Shown in pieces: positions 1 to 8,948 of a stretch of DNA of 64,000 nt. The position numbers and the translations under genes were made by a program. The stretch's first letter is position 1, and each line of letters begins with the position of its first letter. The stretch lies in the NCBI RefSeq assembly GCF_963676815.1, contig NZ_OY781365.1:6110501-6174500 (forward strand), written 5' to 3'. Origin of the DNA: an uncultured Draconibacterium sp. Lineage in GTDB: Bacteria > Bacteroidota > Bacteroidia > Bacteroidales > Prolixibacteraceae. Under the pieces are notes generated by a model. The model searched no databases. It saw only the letters and a program-made list of their open reading frames with translations, and was not told the DNA's origin.

Positions 1-732
1 GTAATCGTTCACCTTCATTATGATCTTAAATGTCCAGTCGATATCGATGTTTTTAGGCTCATCAAGATAATTCGAGAAAAGGTCAACCTTGGTATCGAGC
101 GTTACATTTTTCATAATATCTTTTTTAAGCTGCGCTTTAACGGTAGCTCCCATTTCTGCCCGTAAATTATTCCCGGGCTCAACACCAAAGGCTCCTTCAG
201 CAGCCAAATCATCGTCGGTTACAAAAGTAAGTTTTCCCGAAACAGGTGCCATCATAACCGAAAGTACATCAGTTTTATAGTCCATACCAACACCAAAAGT
301 AAGGTAACCCGGTGCCATAAATTTTGAAATGGCATTATCAGTATCCGGGTAATTATATCCTTTTGCAAATTGCGATTTAAAGTTTAATAAACCCGCATAA
401 TTCCAGTTTCCGCTGGCCTCGATACCCAATTTCGAACTGATATCGATTTTATCGTCAGACTTTCGCACCTTCTGGTCTTCTTCTTTCAAAAATCCATAAC
501 GGAAATCGAAACTATTGTCCCAGCTCAATTTATCTTTTTTATAATTGGCAGCGTAGTTAAACATCATCACCCCCGACATTGAACTCTTTCCTCCGGCAGC
601 CCAATTGCTTAACGATACCTGTGCGAAATTAAATGTAGCATTTCCGCTTGTGGTCCACAGCGTATCTTTTTTCTCTTGTTGCGCAAATGCCAGTGCAGGA
701 ATAATAAAAAGTAGAATAAGTAATTTTTTCAT
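1..732 (-). CDS. DUF3078 family secreted/outer-membrane protein (3' part missing)
   Basis: The reading frame starts at an ATG read leftwards from 732 and is still open at position 1, so only the first 244 residues are seen. It begins with a Sec signal peptide (MKKLLILLLFIIPALAFA, then QQ). Directly after comes the stretch LWTTSGNATFNFAQVSLSNW, followed by AAGGKSS, which is characteristic of the DUF3078 family found almost only in Bacteroidota. The rest alternates aromatic and polar residues as in an outer-membrane beta-barrel. The function of the family is not known; a role in the outer membrane is an inference from the signal peptide and strand pattern. The nearest gene on the same strand ends at 881 behind a strong terminator, so this gene is probably transcribed separately. 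Confidence 0.85.
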   Translation of the reverse strand, partial: MKKLLILLFIIPALAFAQQEKKDTLWTTSGNATFNFAQVSLSNWAAGGKSSMSGVMMFNYAANYKKDKLSWDNSFDFRYGFLKEEDQKVRKSDDKIDISSKLGIEASGNWNYAGLLNFKSQFAKGYNYPDTDNAISKFMAPGYLTFGVGMDYKTDVLSVMMAPVSGKLTFVTDDDLAAEGAFGVEPGNNLRAEMGATVKAQLKKDIMKNVTLDTKVDLFSNYLDEPKNIDIDWTFKIIMKVNDY

Positions 733-817
733 GTTTTTTTGTTTGGTAATTTTTTCAAATCTCAAATTTGGAATTAGAACAAAGGTCGGAAAAAAAAGTT
801 TGTAACCATAAAAAAAG

Positions 818-856
818 TCCCTTGAACCGAATAACAAAAGTTATCCGGCCAAGGGA
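818..856 (-). terminator. Strong rho-independent terminator of the 881-1951 gene
   Basis: The arms at 818-835 and 840-856 pair almost fully around an AAAA/TTTT loop (TCCCTTG...ATAAC against GTTAT...CAAGGGA). On the minus strand the hairpin is followed by a run of six T (811-816 on the plus strand are A). It lies 25 nt past the stop codon of the gene ending at 881. Confidence 0.85.
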
Positions 857-880
857 TCATTCTACCCAATTTAAGCCAGT

Positions 881-1951
881 TTAAAACTGAAGCTTATCTT
901 CTATTTTCATCATTTCATCCTTGCTCATGCGGGGCATGGCAACAATTGTTAATAACATACTGTGCGAGGGATATTCAACAAGCAATGCCGATCCATCCTC
1001 TTCTGAAAGGTCGCCATATCGGTAATTTCTGTTGCCACTTCCAAATCGTTGTAACGATTTAAATTCGGCATCATCTTTATCCACGTTTCTATCGGCTTGC
1101 ATTGTAATGGCAATGGTTTGCGTTCCCTTAATAAAAGTAGCTACATAAATTCCATCAGAATTAGCCGTAGCAAACGACTGATACCCGGCTATCTCGCAAT
1201 TTTCAATAACTTCGGTAAACTCGTCGAAATCATAATTAACCGGCATTATATCTTCGTCTTCATCCTCAAAATCATCCATATCTCCCATTTCACCAAAAGC
1301 CGACATTAATCCCCCCAGTCCTTGTTGCTGCTGTTGTTCGGAGATGCTTTCGAAATCAACACCTGTGGGAGGATTAAATTTAGATGAAGCAACTTTTGTA
1401 TTAGGATCAAAATCAACAAAATTTTCATTGGCTTCAATACCCATTATTTTTGCTTCGGTTTTTAAAGGAACACCTTTATATATCCACGATTTTGCACCCA
1501 TTAATTTAATTATTTCGCACGTGTAGGCGCCAAGTTTTTCAGTACCCAGCTTTTTACCCCCCAGTTGCTCCAGCAATTCATCGGCAAAATCCTGTTGCTC
1601 TTGTTCGGTCATTTCGCTGGCAAAATCCTGCGCATCCTGGTAATACGGCATTGTTCCGTTTGTTCCGGTGCCTTCAATATAATCGGCTACCCAAAACTTA
1701 TCTTTTACCAAAACTGTGCACATATCTTTTTCTTCCGTATTTTTAATACCAAACATTTTTGTTGTGGTTGTTGACTTTTCGCGCTCGCAACTTTTCAGGC
1801 CATAGTCGTCCCACCAAAGTTCTTTTGTTCCTGTTGTATTTCCGGTAAGCTCGTATTTTATGTAGCCCGATTTTATGGCATATTTTTTTGCTTCCTGGGC
1901 AAAACCGTTTAAGCTAATAATAGCCAAAACCAGGATTATTATCTTTTTCAT
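881..1951 (-). CDS. Secreted protein of unknown function
   Basis: A 356-residue protein with a clear Sec signal peptide (MKKIIILVLAIISLNGFAQ). The mature part starts with a strand-rich section (SGYIKYELTG, ELWWDDYG) as seen in Bacteroidota periplasmic proteins of the DUF4412 type, but I cannot assign it to that family with certainty. A glutamine run (EQQQQQ) is followed by a highly acidic section (GDMDDFEDEDEDIMP) near residues 205-235, which looks like a flexible linker between two domains. It is followed by its own terminator and preceded by a 127-nt gap, so it is likely monocistronic. No catalytic motif is visible. Confidence 0.75.
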   Translation of the reverse strand: MKKIIILVLAIISLNGFAQEAKKYAIKSGYIKYELTGNTTGTKELWWDDYGLKSCEREKSTTTTKMFGIKNTEEKDMCTVLVKDKFWVADYIEGTGTNGTMPYYQDAQDFASEMTEQEQQDFADELLEQLGGKKLGTEKLGAYTCEIIKLMGAKSWIYKGVPLKTEAKIMGIEANENFVDFDPNTKVASSKFNPPTGVDFESISEQQQQQGLGGLMSAFGEMGDMDDFEDEDEDIMPVNYDFDEFTEVIENCEIAGYQSFATANSDGIYVATFIKGTQTIAITMQADRNVDKDDAEFKSLQRFGSGNRNYRYGDLSEEDGSALLVEYPSHSMLLTIVAMPRMSKDEMMKIEDKLQF

Positions 1952-2014
1952 TTTATGATATTGTTTAGAGCAGGTTGTATAAATGTGGGAAATAAAGTGT
2001 GCAAGTTGATTAAA

Positions 2015-2058
2015 GGAAGAGGTTTTTCAAAAAAAAAATTTCCTGTCCAACCTCTTCC
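2015..2058 (-). terminator. Inverted repeat, possible terminator after the 2079-2594 gene
   Basis: A perfect 10-bp inverted repeat, GGAAGAGGTT (2015-2024) and AACCTCTTCC (2049-2058), lies 20 nt downstream of the stop codon of the minus-strand barrel gene. A long A/T run (ten T on the minus strand) sits inside the loop, not after the stem, so it is not a textbook terminator. It may instead be a mRNA 3'-end stabilising hairpin. Confidence 0.45.
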
Positions 2059-2078
2059 AATCATTCTACGTTATATGT

Positions 2079-2594
2079 CTATATTCCGAATAAAATTTTG
2101 GCACCAATGCGCAGGTAGCCACCATCGCTAACGGTATATTTAATTTCGGGAGCAATAGCCAACTTGTCTGATGTTGCAATATTTAAACCTAAACCAAGAT
2201 TTAAGCCGACGTCAGAACCGGAGGCATCTACATCGAGATCATACGAGCCAAACTCGCCCATATCAATGGTTCCTCCATCGTAATCGAAGCTCCAAAAAGT
2301 AATGTTTAATCCGCCAATTGCATAAAGGCTTCCAATGTTTTCCAATTCGGTAAGGTTGTAGTTGGCATCAAAATCAAGTGCCGACCATTTTACATAGTCC
2401 TTTTCGAAGAAATAGGTGAACGAGGGTGCCGCACTCCATTTTTCATCAAAAGAATAGTGACCGTTTGCACTGATACCAATAGTGTTAATGTCGCTTCCGT
2501 ACCAAAGACCGCCGCCAACACTAATTTGGGCCTGCGATTTAGTAACTACAAAAAACAGAGAAACAATTAAAAGTGTTCTTAAGAGTGTTTTCAT
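2079..2594 (-). CDS. Small outer-membrane beta-barrel protein
   Basis: 171 residues with a signal peptide (MKTLLRTLLIVSLFFVVTKSQAQ). The mature protein is made of alternating amphipathic strands rich in Gly and aromatic residues (GGGLWYGSDINTIGI, APSFTYFFEKDYVKW, LRIGAKILFGI at the C-terminus), the pattern of an eight-stranded porin-like barrel of the OmpW/opacity type. The C-terminal strand ends in a hydrophobic residue after a glycine, as usual for barrel assembly. No neighbour gives a functional hint; the gene stands alone between two hairpins. Confidence 0.8.
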   Translation of the reverse strand: MKTLLRTLLIVSLFFVVTKSQAQISVGGGLWYGSDINTIGISANGHYSFDEKWSAAPSFTYFFEKDYVKWSALDFDANYNLTELENIGSLYAIGGLNITFWSFDYDGGTIDMGEFGSYDLDVDASGSDVGLNLGLGLNIATSDKLAIAPEIKYTVSDGGYLRIGAKILFGI

Positions 2595-2643
2595 TTTTAA
2601 AAATTAAATGGTTAATAATGATTTTGTTTTATAAATAATTGAA

Positions 2644-2665
2644 TTTGAGGCAATCAATCCTCAAA
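2644..2665 (-). terminator. Hairpin after the AIM24-family gene
   Basis: TTTGAGG (2644-2650) pairs with CCTCAAA (2659-2665) around an 8-nt loop, 28 nt past the stop codon of the gene ending at 2693 and 50 nt before the next start. The T-run after it on the minus strand is poor, so termination strength is uncertain. Confidence 0.4.
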
Positions 2666-2692
2666 AAAGCTATTTTAATATGTTTTGGCGTT

Positions 2693-3463
2693 TTATCCTT
2701 CCAATAAGTTTTCGAGCAATCCGCCACGCTCGCCTTTATTGGCATTTGAACCTCCGGGAGACAGCTGATCGATTAACTTGCTAATTGGCATTGACTGTAA
2801 CCAAACTTTTCCGGTGCCCCGAAGCGTAGCAAGGAATAATCCTTCGCCACCAAACACCATCGATTTAAGTCCGCCTGCCTGCTCGATGCTAAAGTCGATT
2901 CCTTCCTGAAACCCAACAACACAACCGGTATCCACACGCAGTGTTTCGCCATTCAGTTCATGTTCAATCAAAGTTCCGCCGGCATGAATAAATGCTCGTC
3001 CATCGCCTTGTAGTTTTTGCAGAATAAATCCTTCGCCACCAAAAAATCCGGCTCCTAAACGACGGTTAAAATGCATGCTTATTTTTGTTCCCAGAGCAGC
3101 ACATAAAAACGCATCGCGTTGCACAATTACTTTTCCTCCCAACTCATTCAACTCAAGCGGAACAATGGTTCCGGGATACGGAGCGGCAAAAGCTACATGG
3201 CTTTTTCCCATTCCGCGATGTGTAAAATGAGTGATAAAGATTGATTCTCCGGCGATTTTTCGCGAAGCTGCAGATAACAGCTTTCCAAAAAGTCCTTTAT
3301 CAGGTTCTGATCCGTCGCCCATTTTTGTTTGAAAGTCGATACCGTCTTTCATGTATAACATTGCTCCGGCTTCGGCAATTACGGTTTCATTTGGGTCGAG
3401 TTCAATTTCTACGTATTGAATATCATGACCGCCAATTTTGTAATCTACTTCATGTGAATTCAT
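2693..3463 (-). CDS. AIM24 / TIGR00266 family protein
   Basis: 256 residues matching the bacterial AIM24 (TIGR00266) family from end to end: the N-terminal signature of Ile-Gly-Gly then ETVIAEAGAMLYMKDGI, the glycine-rich stacked-strand core (GEGFILQKLQGDGRAFIHAGG) and the GVDFSIE-like section (CVVGFQEGIDFSIEQAGG). The fold is a trimeric double-stranded beta-helix like that of tryptophan RNA-binding attenuator protein. Its bacterial role is not established; the mitochondrial relative Aim24 supports inner-membrane organisation. It has no signal peptide. It is the last gene of a co-directional run with DUF3592 (48 nt upstream) and DUF805 proteins, so a membrane-associated role is plausible. Confidence 0.88.
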   Translation of the reverse strand: MNSHEVDYKIGGHDIQYVEIELDPNETVIAEAGAMLYMKDGIDFQTKMGDGSEPDKGLFGKLLSAASRKIAGESIFITHFTHRGMGKSHVAFAAPYPGTIVPLELNELGGKVIVQRDAFLCAALGTKISMHFNRRLGAGFFGGEGFILQKLQGDGRAFIHAGGTLIEHELNGETLRVDTGCVVGFQEGIDFSIEQAGGLKSMVFGGEGLFLATLRGTGKVWLQSMPISKLIDQLSPGGSNANKGERGGLLENLLEG

Positions 3464-3511
3464 AGTTTCTATTTTTTTTGATAATTAATTCGCTCCCTGC
3501 TATTGCCTGAA

Positions 3512-4003
3512 TTACCGTCCGAATACAAATCGTTTTACCAGGTTGAAAACCATTAAAACGGCAAGAACACAAAAAAGCAGTGGCAACTTTAATAACACAC
3601 CTAACAGCAATCCGGTTCCCGGTTCAAGCACTGCAGAATTCGGAAATTCGGGATCGTAATGTACGGTAACGCTTGTTCCGTTGGCATATTTTCTCAGTGT
3701 TTTTTTCACACTGCTTTTTGAACTGGTTGATCCGTCGAGTGTTCGAATACCCGAAGAGTTGTACGTTTTACCATCGACAGTATAATCGTACTGAACACTT
3801 GCCGAATACATATCCTTTCCTTCGTTATTGCGGGTTTTATTCAACTCCGAAAGTGTTATTACTCCACGCGTTGTAGGCCATTCTTTAGCCGCTTCAGCTT
3901 CCTCGGCAATTGGCTTGGTTAAATACTGCCAACTTAAAAGTCCAACCACAAAAAATACAATGGCAAAAACGAGTGTTCCCAGTGGTGATTGAGTTTTTCG
4001 CAT
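3512..4003 (-). CDS. DUF3592 domain membrane protein
   Basis: 163 residues. Two transmembrane segments flank an exported domain: residues about 9-29 (LVFAIVFFVVGLLSW) and about 132-155 (LLLGVLLKLPLLFCVLAVLMVF). The middle carries the DUF3592 features WPTTRGVIT, the YSASVQYDYTVDGKTY strand pair and the VHYDPEFPNSAVLEPG stretch. The family has no proven function. The gene starts 9 nt after the DUF805 stop codon, so the two are almost certainly cotranscribed. Confidence 0.85.
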   Translation of the reverse strand: MRKTQSPLGTLVFAIVFFVVGLLSWQYLTKPIAEEAEAAKEWPTTRGVITLSELNKTRNNEGKDMYSASVQYDYTVDGKTYNSSGIRTLDGSTSSKSSVKKTLRKYANGTSVTVHYDPEFPNSAVLEPGTGLLLGVLLKLPLLFCVLAVLMVFNLVKRFVFGR

Positions 4004-4012
4004 GGTGTTTGC

Positions 4013-4360
4013 TTATTGATTTTTAGGATTAGCTCCATATTCGTTACTTCCGGGAGCACTATCGCCAACAAACAGAATAATAAGCCAGATTGCACCAATA
4101 ATAGGGATTAAGGCAATCAACAACATCCAGCCGCTTCTGCCTGTGTCGTGCAAACGCCTTGCACCAACTGCTAAACCAGGTATTAGCATAAGCACTGCGT
4201 ACAATCCACCAATAGCACCCCATGTTCCGAAAATTGTATCCAAAACTGCGGCAGCCGCTGAGAAAATAATGTTGAAAAGAATAAACATCCAATACTCTTT
4301 TCTTCGTGCACGACCATTAAAGTCGGCATACTGTTTTAATACTTTTAAATACCAATACAT
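4013..4360 (-). CDS. DUF805 family membrane protein
   Basis: 115 residues of typical DUF805 length. The signature FNGRARRKEYWMFILFN begins near residue 13, followed by a hydrophobic helix, then a second helix pair with the conserved RRLHDTGRSGWMLL motif near residues 68-80 and a final membrane segment before the polar tail. It is an inner-membrane protein with about four helices and unknown function (relatives include E. coli YhaH and YhaI). It lies 41 nt after the OmpA-type gene and 9 nt before the DUF3592 gene in the same operon-like run. Confidence 0.9.
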   Translation of the reverse strand: MYWYLKVLKQYADFNGRARRKEYWMFILFNIIFSAAAAVLDTIFGTWGAIGGLYAVLMLIPGLAVGARRLHDTGRSGWMLLIALIPIIGAIWLIILFVGDSAPGSNEYGANPKNQ

Positions 4361-4401
4361 CGATTAAATTTTTATTTGATTTTAGTTTTTGGTTGCTAAA
4401 T

Positions 4402-5679
4402 CTAGAATTTCACAAATTCAACCCTGCGGTTGTTGGCTTTACCTTCGGCAGTTGTATTTTCGGCAATTGGTGTACTTTCGCCAAAACCTTTGCTGGTTAA
4501 GCGGTCAGCAGCAATTCCCATTGAAATAAGTTGATCCATTACTGTTTTTGCACGTTGCTCCGAAAGGGTTTGATTTTTGGCATCGTCGCCATCGCTATCG
4601 GTGTGGCCTTCAACACTGAATTTTAGGTCAGGTTGCTTTTGCATCAATTCAAAAATCTTATTGATTGGGCCCATACTTTCGGGTTTCAATGTGGCTTTAT
4701 TAACATCGAAACGAATGCCGTTTACAATAATTTTTCCATCAGAAAGAACACGGTCGTAATATTTTACGCCGCCTTTAGCTATGCGAAAATTTTTAATGTA
4801 TTGTAAATCTTCGGGTTTATCTGCAGAATAGCCATCCATTTGCACTGTTATTCCTGAAGGATTTCCAACGCATCGTGGCACATTTATTAATCGAGTGTCG
4901 TCGATATATACTTTCAATTTTCCTTTAGTATAGGCAATCGAGAAATGTCTCCATCCTCCGTGTTCGCTACTATTGCTTTTAACTCCGGGCAAAGCACCTT
5001 CTGTGTCTATTTTAGATAAACTAACTGAATTTATATAAAACGTTATTGTTTCATTATCATTATATCTTTGGTTTTTCTCATCCCAAAAATAAACCCATAA
5101 ACGCCTTGCGTATCCTGGGCGGAAATAAGCGTCCATTTCAACCGTAAATACTTCAGGCAAGTAATCTTCTTTTGCATTTTCAAGGTAAGGCATAATTGTA
5201 CCTCCCTGCGGAAAAGCAATAACGTTTTCACCATTTACATTCACAATTTCAGAATTACCTTCATGTAAATCCCATCGGCTTGGAAATTCGCCATTTTCTT
5301 CCATAATGTCGGGGCCATCTTCGAAAATTACCTCATCGCCGGGAACAAAATCGAACCTACTCCACTGAACATTCATTGTTGGAGCAGTTTCAGGGCTGCC
5401 AGATGCATTAGCATTGGTTGTTTCAGCGTTCTGGTTCTGGTTTTCCGAGGAAGCATTATCGTTGTCTTCTTCTTTTTTCTTCTTTTTTTTGCCAAAAAGG
5501 CTTCCAATTCCTTCTTCAATTTTGTCGAAACCTTTGTCAATTCCTTTATCGATTTTTCGATTTACTCTTTTGGTTCCTTGTTTTTCAGCTTCCTCCTGAA
5601 CATTTTTAACCTGTGCTGTTGTGCAAAGCGCACTAAAGGTTAAAATTAGTGCGAATAGAATAGTAAAACTTCGTGTCAT
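4402..5679 (-). CDS. OmpA-family protein with lectin-like middle domain
   Basis: 425 residues with a signal peptide (MTRSFTILFALILTFSALCTTAQ). A lysine-rich low-complexity part (FGKKKKKKEEDNDN) is followed near residues 100-300 by a beta-sandwich-like section resembling concanavalin-type domains (WDLHEGNSEIVNVNGENVIAF, HFSIAYTKGKLKVYIDDTRL). The last 110 residues are a clear OmpA peptidoglycan-binding domain: GIRFDVNKATLKPES, then FSVEGHTDSDG, then LSEQRAKTVMDQL and NNRRVEFVKF. Such proteins anchor the outer membrane to the cell wall. The gene lies directly downstream of the LytTR signalling genes and may be controlled by them, which is inference from position only. Confidence 0.88.
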   Translation of the reverse strand: MTRSFTILFALILTFSALCTTAQVKNVQEEAEKQGTKRVNRKIDKGIDKGFDKIEEGIGSLFGKKKKKKEEDNDNASSENQNQNAETTNANASGSPETAPTMNVQWSRFDFVPGDEVIFEDGPDIMEENGEFPSRWDLHEGNSEIVNVNGENVIAFPQGGTIMPYLENAKEDYLPEVFTVEMDAYFRPGYARRLWVYFWDEKNQRYNDNETITFYINSVSLSKIDTEGALPGVKSNSSEHGGWRHFSIAYTKGKLKVYIDDTRLINVPRCVGNPSGITVQMDGYSADKPEDLQYIKNFRIAKGGVKYYDRVLSDGKIIVNGIRFDVNKATLKPESMGPINKIFELMQKQPDLKFSVEGHTDSDGDDAKNQTLSEQRAKTVMDQLISMGIAADRLTSKGFGESTPIAENTTAEGKANNRRVEFVKF

Positions 5680-5760
5680 GGTAGAATGATTTTTGTTTTA
5701 TTTTTTCAAATTTATACCAAGTGTTTCTGGCAAATTAGGATTAAAGTGAATCTGCTGTAT

Positions 5761-6126
5761 TCAGATTTGAATTCGTGTTATTTTTTCCAAAAAGTGTTTA
5801 ATCTCCTGTTTCCGTTCAGGGCTGATCGAAAAAACCCGGCCATTATCCAGCAGAATTTCCGGCCCTTCAATACGTTGCAACTTGCTCACATATTGCCCGT
5901 TTACAAGACAATTATCTTGCGGCTGAAAAAAATCTGCACGATTAATTTTCTTACGAATTCCCTCAATCGGTAAGTCGATACTAAGTTGCTCTCCGCTCTG
6001 TAAACTCACTGTTGTTTTAGCGTTGGTTTGTTGGCAAAACACAATATCATCAACCTCAATTATATAAAAGTGATTTGGTGTTGACAGTACAATTTTCGAG
6101 TCGTGCGATTGCATAATTGCTTGCAT
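5761..6126 (-). CDS. Stand-alone LytTR DNA-binding protein (no receiver domain)
   Basis: 121 residues that consist of a LytTR domain alone: the strand FYIIEVDDIVFCQQTNAKTTV, the helix LPIEGIRKKIN, and the recognition section ADFFQPQDNCLVNGQYVSKLQRIEG followed by LDNGRVFSISPERKQEIKHFL. It aligns well with the C-terminal half of the upstream response regulator (6229-6975), which suggests a local duplication that lost the receiver. It starts 102 nt after that regulator. Without a receiver it cannot be phosphorylated in the usual way, so it may act constitutively, as a partner or as an antagonist of the regulator. Confidence 0.8.
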   Translation of the reverse strand: MQAIMQSHDSKIVLSTPNHFYIIEVDDIVFCQQTNAKTTVSLQSGEQLSIDLPIEGIRKKINRADFFQPQDNCLVNGQYVSKLQRIEGPEILLDNGRVFSISPERKQEIKHFLEKITRIQI

Positions 6127-6228
6127 TGATTTTTACTGCAAGTAAGTGCTTAATTGTTTCTAATTTTGATAAAATTTGAAAGTGCCGGGCATCTGTTTGA
6201 AAACGCATTGCAAATAATAGAAATACGT

Positions 6229-6975
6229 TTACAGCTTTTCCAGCTGATCGAAAATTAATTGTTTTCGCCGCGTTGAAATAGGAATTTCGGCACCGTTGGT
6301 CATGATTATAAAACCGCCATCGGTTTTGTCAATTTTTATGATGGAGTTTAGATTTACCAAAAACGATTGATGTGGTCGCAAAAAATCATAATCAGCAAAT
6401 AGTTCTGCAAACTCTTTAATACTTTTTGATACGGTAATTTCCTTTTTGTTGTGAAGAAAAAAGGTGGTGTAACTGTTGTCGCTTTTGCAATAAATAATTT
6501 CCTCAACAGCCACCAGGTGCATGGCATCAGAGGTGCGTAAAACCACCTTTTTACAGCTATTATTGTAATTGGTGTGTGCCAGTAAATTTTCGGTTTGAAT
6601 TCCGGAATTATTTTTACCCAATTGTTCTATTGCACACTGAATTGCCGCACAAAATTCGTATTCATTTACCGGTTTCAGAATATAATCGATAGCGCTGAAC
6701 TTAATGGCTTTTATAGCATATTGGTTAAATGCAGTTATAAATACTGGCCTGAAATTGTATGGTTTGCACTTTTGAAGCACCTGAAAACAATTGCCATCTT
6801 CCAGTTCAATATCGCACAAAACCAAATCGGGCTTTTCTGTTTTTATTAAAGTAACAGCCTCGTCAACGCGCCCTGCTTCGCCTACTATTTCCACATCCGG
6901 AAAATTATCGACAAGCAACATGCGGTTTATCTCTCTTAAGTTAAGTTCATCTTCAATAATTACAGTACGTATCAT
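6229..6975 (-). CDS. LytTR-family response regulator
   Basis: 248 residues. The N-terminal receiver (1-115) has the acidic pair E8/D9, the phosphoacceptor D55 in LVLCDIELEDG, T81 and K101. The C-terminal LytTR domain (about 145-248) shows AVEEIIYCKSDNSYTTF and the FLRPHQSFLVNLNSI section typical of the family. It starts 2 nt after the stop codon of the sensor kinase, so the pair is translated from one message. Such regulators bind short direct repeats upstream of their target genes; the target is not visible, but the genes downstream are candidates. Confidence 0.93.
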   Translation of the reverse strand: MIRTVIIEDELNLREINRMLLVDNFPDVEIVGEAGRVDEAVTLIKTEKPDLVLCDIELEDGNCFQVLQKCKPYNFRPVFITAFNQYAIKAIKFSAIDYILKPVNEYEFCAAIQCAIEQLGKNNSGIQTENLLAHTNYNNSCKKVVLRTSDAMHLVAVEEIIYCKSDNSYTTFFLHNKKEITVSKSIKEFAELFADYDFLRPHQSFLVNLNSIIKIDKTDGGFIIMTNGAEIPISTRRKQLIFDQLEKL

Positions 6976-6977
6976 GC

Positions 6978-8948
6978 TTATAAGGGTATAATTATTTTTA
7001 CTTCTGTTCCGCTTTGCAAGGAATCTGTTTCACTTAAATCGGTAATAAAAAAGCGTATTTCTTTTTTGTATTTTTTTGACAAAACGACCTGTCTTTCTCT
7101 AAAAATTTCCATCGACATGGAACGATGAGCTTTCGACTCTTTTTTATTTTTTATTTGCTTATTTATTCCACAACCGTTATCTCGCACCACCACATGCAAA
7201 TCGTCTTCCACTTCGTTAAAACTTAACACTAAATCACCGGCATAATCAATATTCCGAAGCCCGTGTTTTACGGCATTCTCAACAAAAGGCTGTACCAACA
7301 TAGGTGGTATTTTAACAAATTCAGTATCAATATTTTTATCTACATCAATGGTGTAAGTAAAATTATTTTTTCCACGTATCTGTTCCAATTCAAGGTAATT
7401 TTTCAGCAATTCCACTTCGTCCGAAAGCAAAATAAATTCTTCGGCCGATTGCTCAAGAATTGAACGTGTTAAACGGGCAAAATTTCCCAAATAAGAGGCT
7501 GCCTTTTTTGTCTCGTTTTTGTACATAAAATTCTGGATGCTTCCAAGGGCATTAAACAAAAAATGCGGATTCATTTGCGAACGCAGTAATTGTTGCCGCA
7601 ACTGAATGAGATGCAAATCGTTCTCGCGTTTGTTCTTAAAATACAACAAAGCACCAACTGCAAAAAGCAGCAATAAAACTACCGAAACTGCCAGGTAAAC
7701 AATACGCTCCTGCTGCCGAATCAGATTTTCGGCCTGAAGCAAGGCTATTTGCTGTTCCTTTTTTTCGGTTTGGTATTGCATTTCTAAATCGGCAATGGCG
7801 GTGCGAACATCCTGGCTTCGTATTGAATCCTGGTAAACATGCAACGAATCGTTCCACCGGTACGCTTCATCAAAGTTCTTTAATCGAAAATTTGCCTCGT
7901 ATAAAAATTTTAAACTTTTTAATCGTTCGGCACTATAAAAATCCAGTTCCGGTCGGTTTATATTTTTTAAGGCCAGATTTAAAGCCAGCAACGGTTTATC
8001 AAGGCTCAGGTATAAATCGGCTTTACAATTATCGCTAAAAATACTGTCGTACATCGTTTGGTCGGCATAAGCATCCGACTCTACCACCAACTCAAGTGCA
8101 GTTTCGTACTCACCCTGCTCCTGGTAAATTAAAGCACTGTTAATTAATGCTGTATTTATTCCTTGATTAAAACCATTTTCTTCGCAAAATATCTTTAAGG
8201 TATCGTAATAGGCCAGCGCTTTTTCGTACTGTAATCGTTGTTGTGCCACTCCCCCCAAACCATTGTAAATTTTTGCAATATCGCTAACCGAGGCGCATCC
8301 TTCTTCATCCTTTTTTGAATACGCTAAATTGATGTACTCCTCGCGTTTAGCCAAATCTTCGGTTTCTTTAAAAATATTGCTCATGGCCATATAATGATAG
8401 CAAATACGAACCCAGTCGCCCTCCGATTCTTTTATTTTTAGTGAATTTAGTCCGTATTTAATCGCATTTTTATAATCGCCCGAAAAGTTAAAATTCTCTG
8501 CCAGGTTCATACTTATTTTTGCAATCTGAGAATAATCGTCGGTGAGTTCGGCATGATCGAGGGCTAATTTGTACGTTTTTGTCGAACGATCCATATCTCC
8601 CTGCATCAGGTAGTTGGTTGCCACATAATTTCCAATTCGGCCAATTTTTTCGTGGGCGTTCACATTTATGGCAATGTGCAATGCTTTTTCCATTTGCTCA
8701 GTTGATCCATCCATATCTCCATTTTCATCCAGGTAAACCCCAAGATCATAAATCGCATCAATTTTGCTTACACTGTCGCTTGCTTCTTCAACTAACATTT
8801 GGTAATGCACTAAAAGCGAATCGGAATTTTGTTGTCCAAAACAACTCCCCCAACAGGCAAAAGAAACTACAAGCAATTGTAATCGCAGAAAATTATTTTT
8901 AATACGGAAACAGTGTGTAAGGATTATTTTTGCAATTGGGTTTTTCAC
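6978..8948 (-). CDS. LytS-type sensor histidine kinase with TPR sensor
   Basis: 656 residues. A signal peptide or anchor lies near residues 22-38 (LQLLVVSFACWGSCFG). About ten tetratricopeptide-like repeats fill residues 45-390, then a coiled coil (LEMQYQTEKKEQQIALLQAEN), one membrane helix (IVYLAVSVVLLLLFAVGALLYF), and a His_kinase domain with the phosphoacceptor motif RSQMNPHFLFNALGSIQNF. A GHKL ATPase follows with N box PFVENAVKHGLRN and G1 box DNGCGI. It is an inner-membrane kinase with an exported TPR sensor, the standard Bacteroidota layout, and works with the regulator 2 nt downstream. Confidence 0.93.
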   Translation of the reverse strand: MKNPIAKIILTHCFRIKNNFLRLQLLVVSFACWGSCFGQQNSDSLLVHYQMLVEEASDSVSKIDAIYDLGVYLDENGDMDGSTEQMEKALHIAINVNAHEKIGRIGNYVATNYLMQGDMDRSTKTYKLALDHAELTDDYSQIAKISMNLAENFNFSGDYKNAIKYGLNSLKIKESEGDWVRICYHYMAMSNIFKETEDLAKREEYINLAYSKKDEEGCASVSDIAKIYNGLGGVAQQRLQYEKALAYYDTLKIFCEENGFNQGINTALINSALIYQEQGEYETALELVVESDAYADQTMYDSIFSDNCKADLYLSLDKPLLALNLALKNINRPELDFYSAERLKSLKFLYEANFRLKNFDEAYRWNDSLHVYQDSIRSQDVRTAIADLEMQYQTEKKEQQIALLQAENLIRQQERIVYLAVSVVLLLLFAVGALLYFKNKRENDLHLIQLRQQLLRSQMNPHFLFNALGSIQNFMYKNETKKAASYLGNFARLTRSILEQSAEEFILLSDEVELLKNYLELEQIRGKNNFTYTIDVDKNIDTEFVKIPPMLVQPFVENAVKHGLRNIDYAGDLVLSFNEVEDDLHVVVRDNGCGINKQIKNKKESKAHRSMSMEIFRERQVVLSKKYKKEIRFFITDLSETDSLQSGTEVKIIIPL

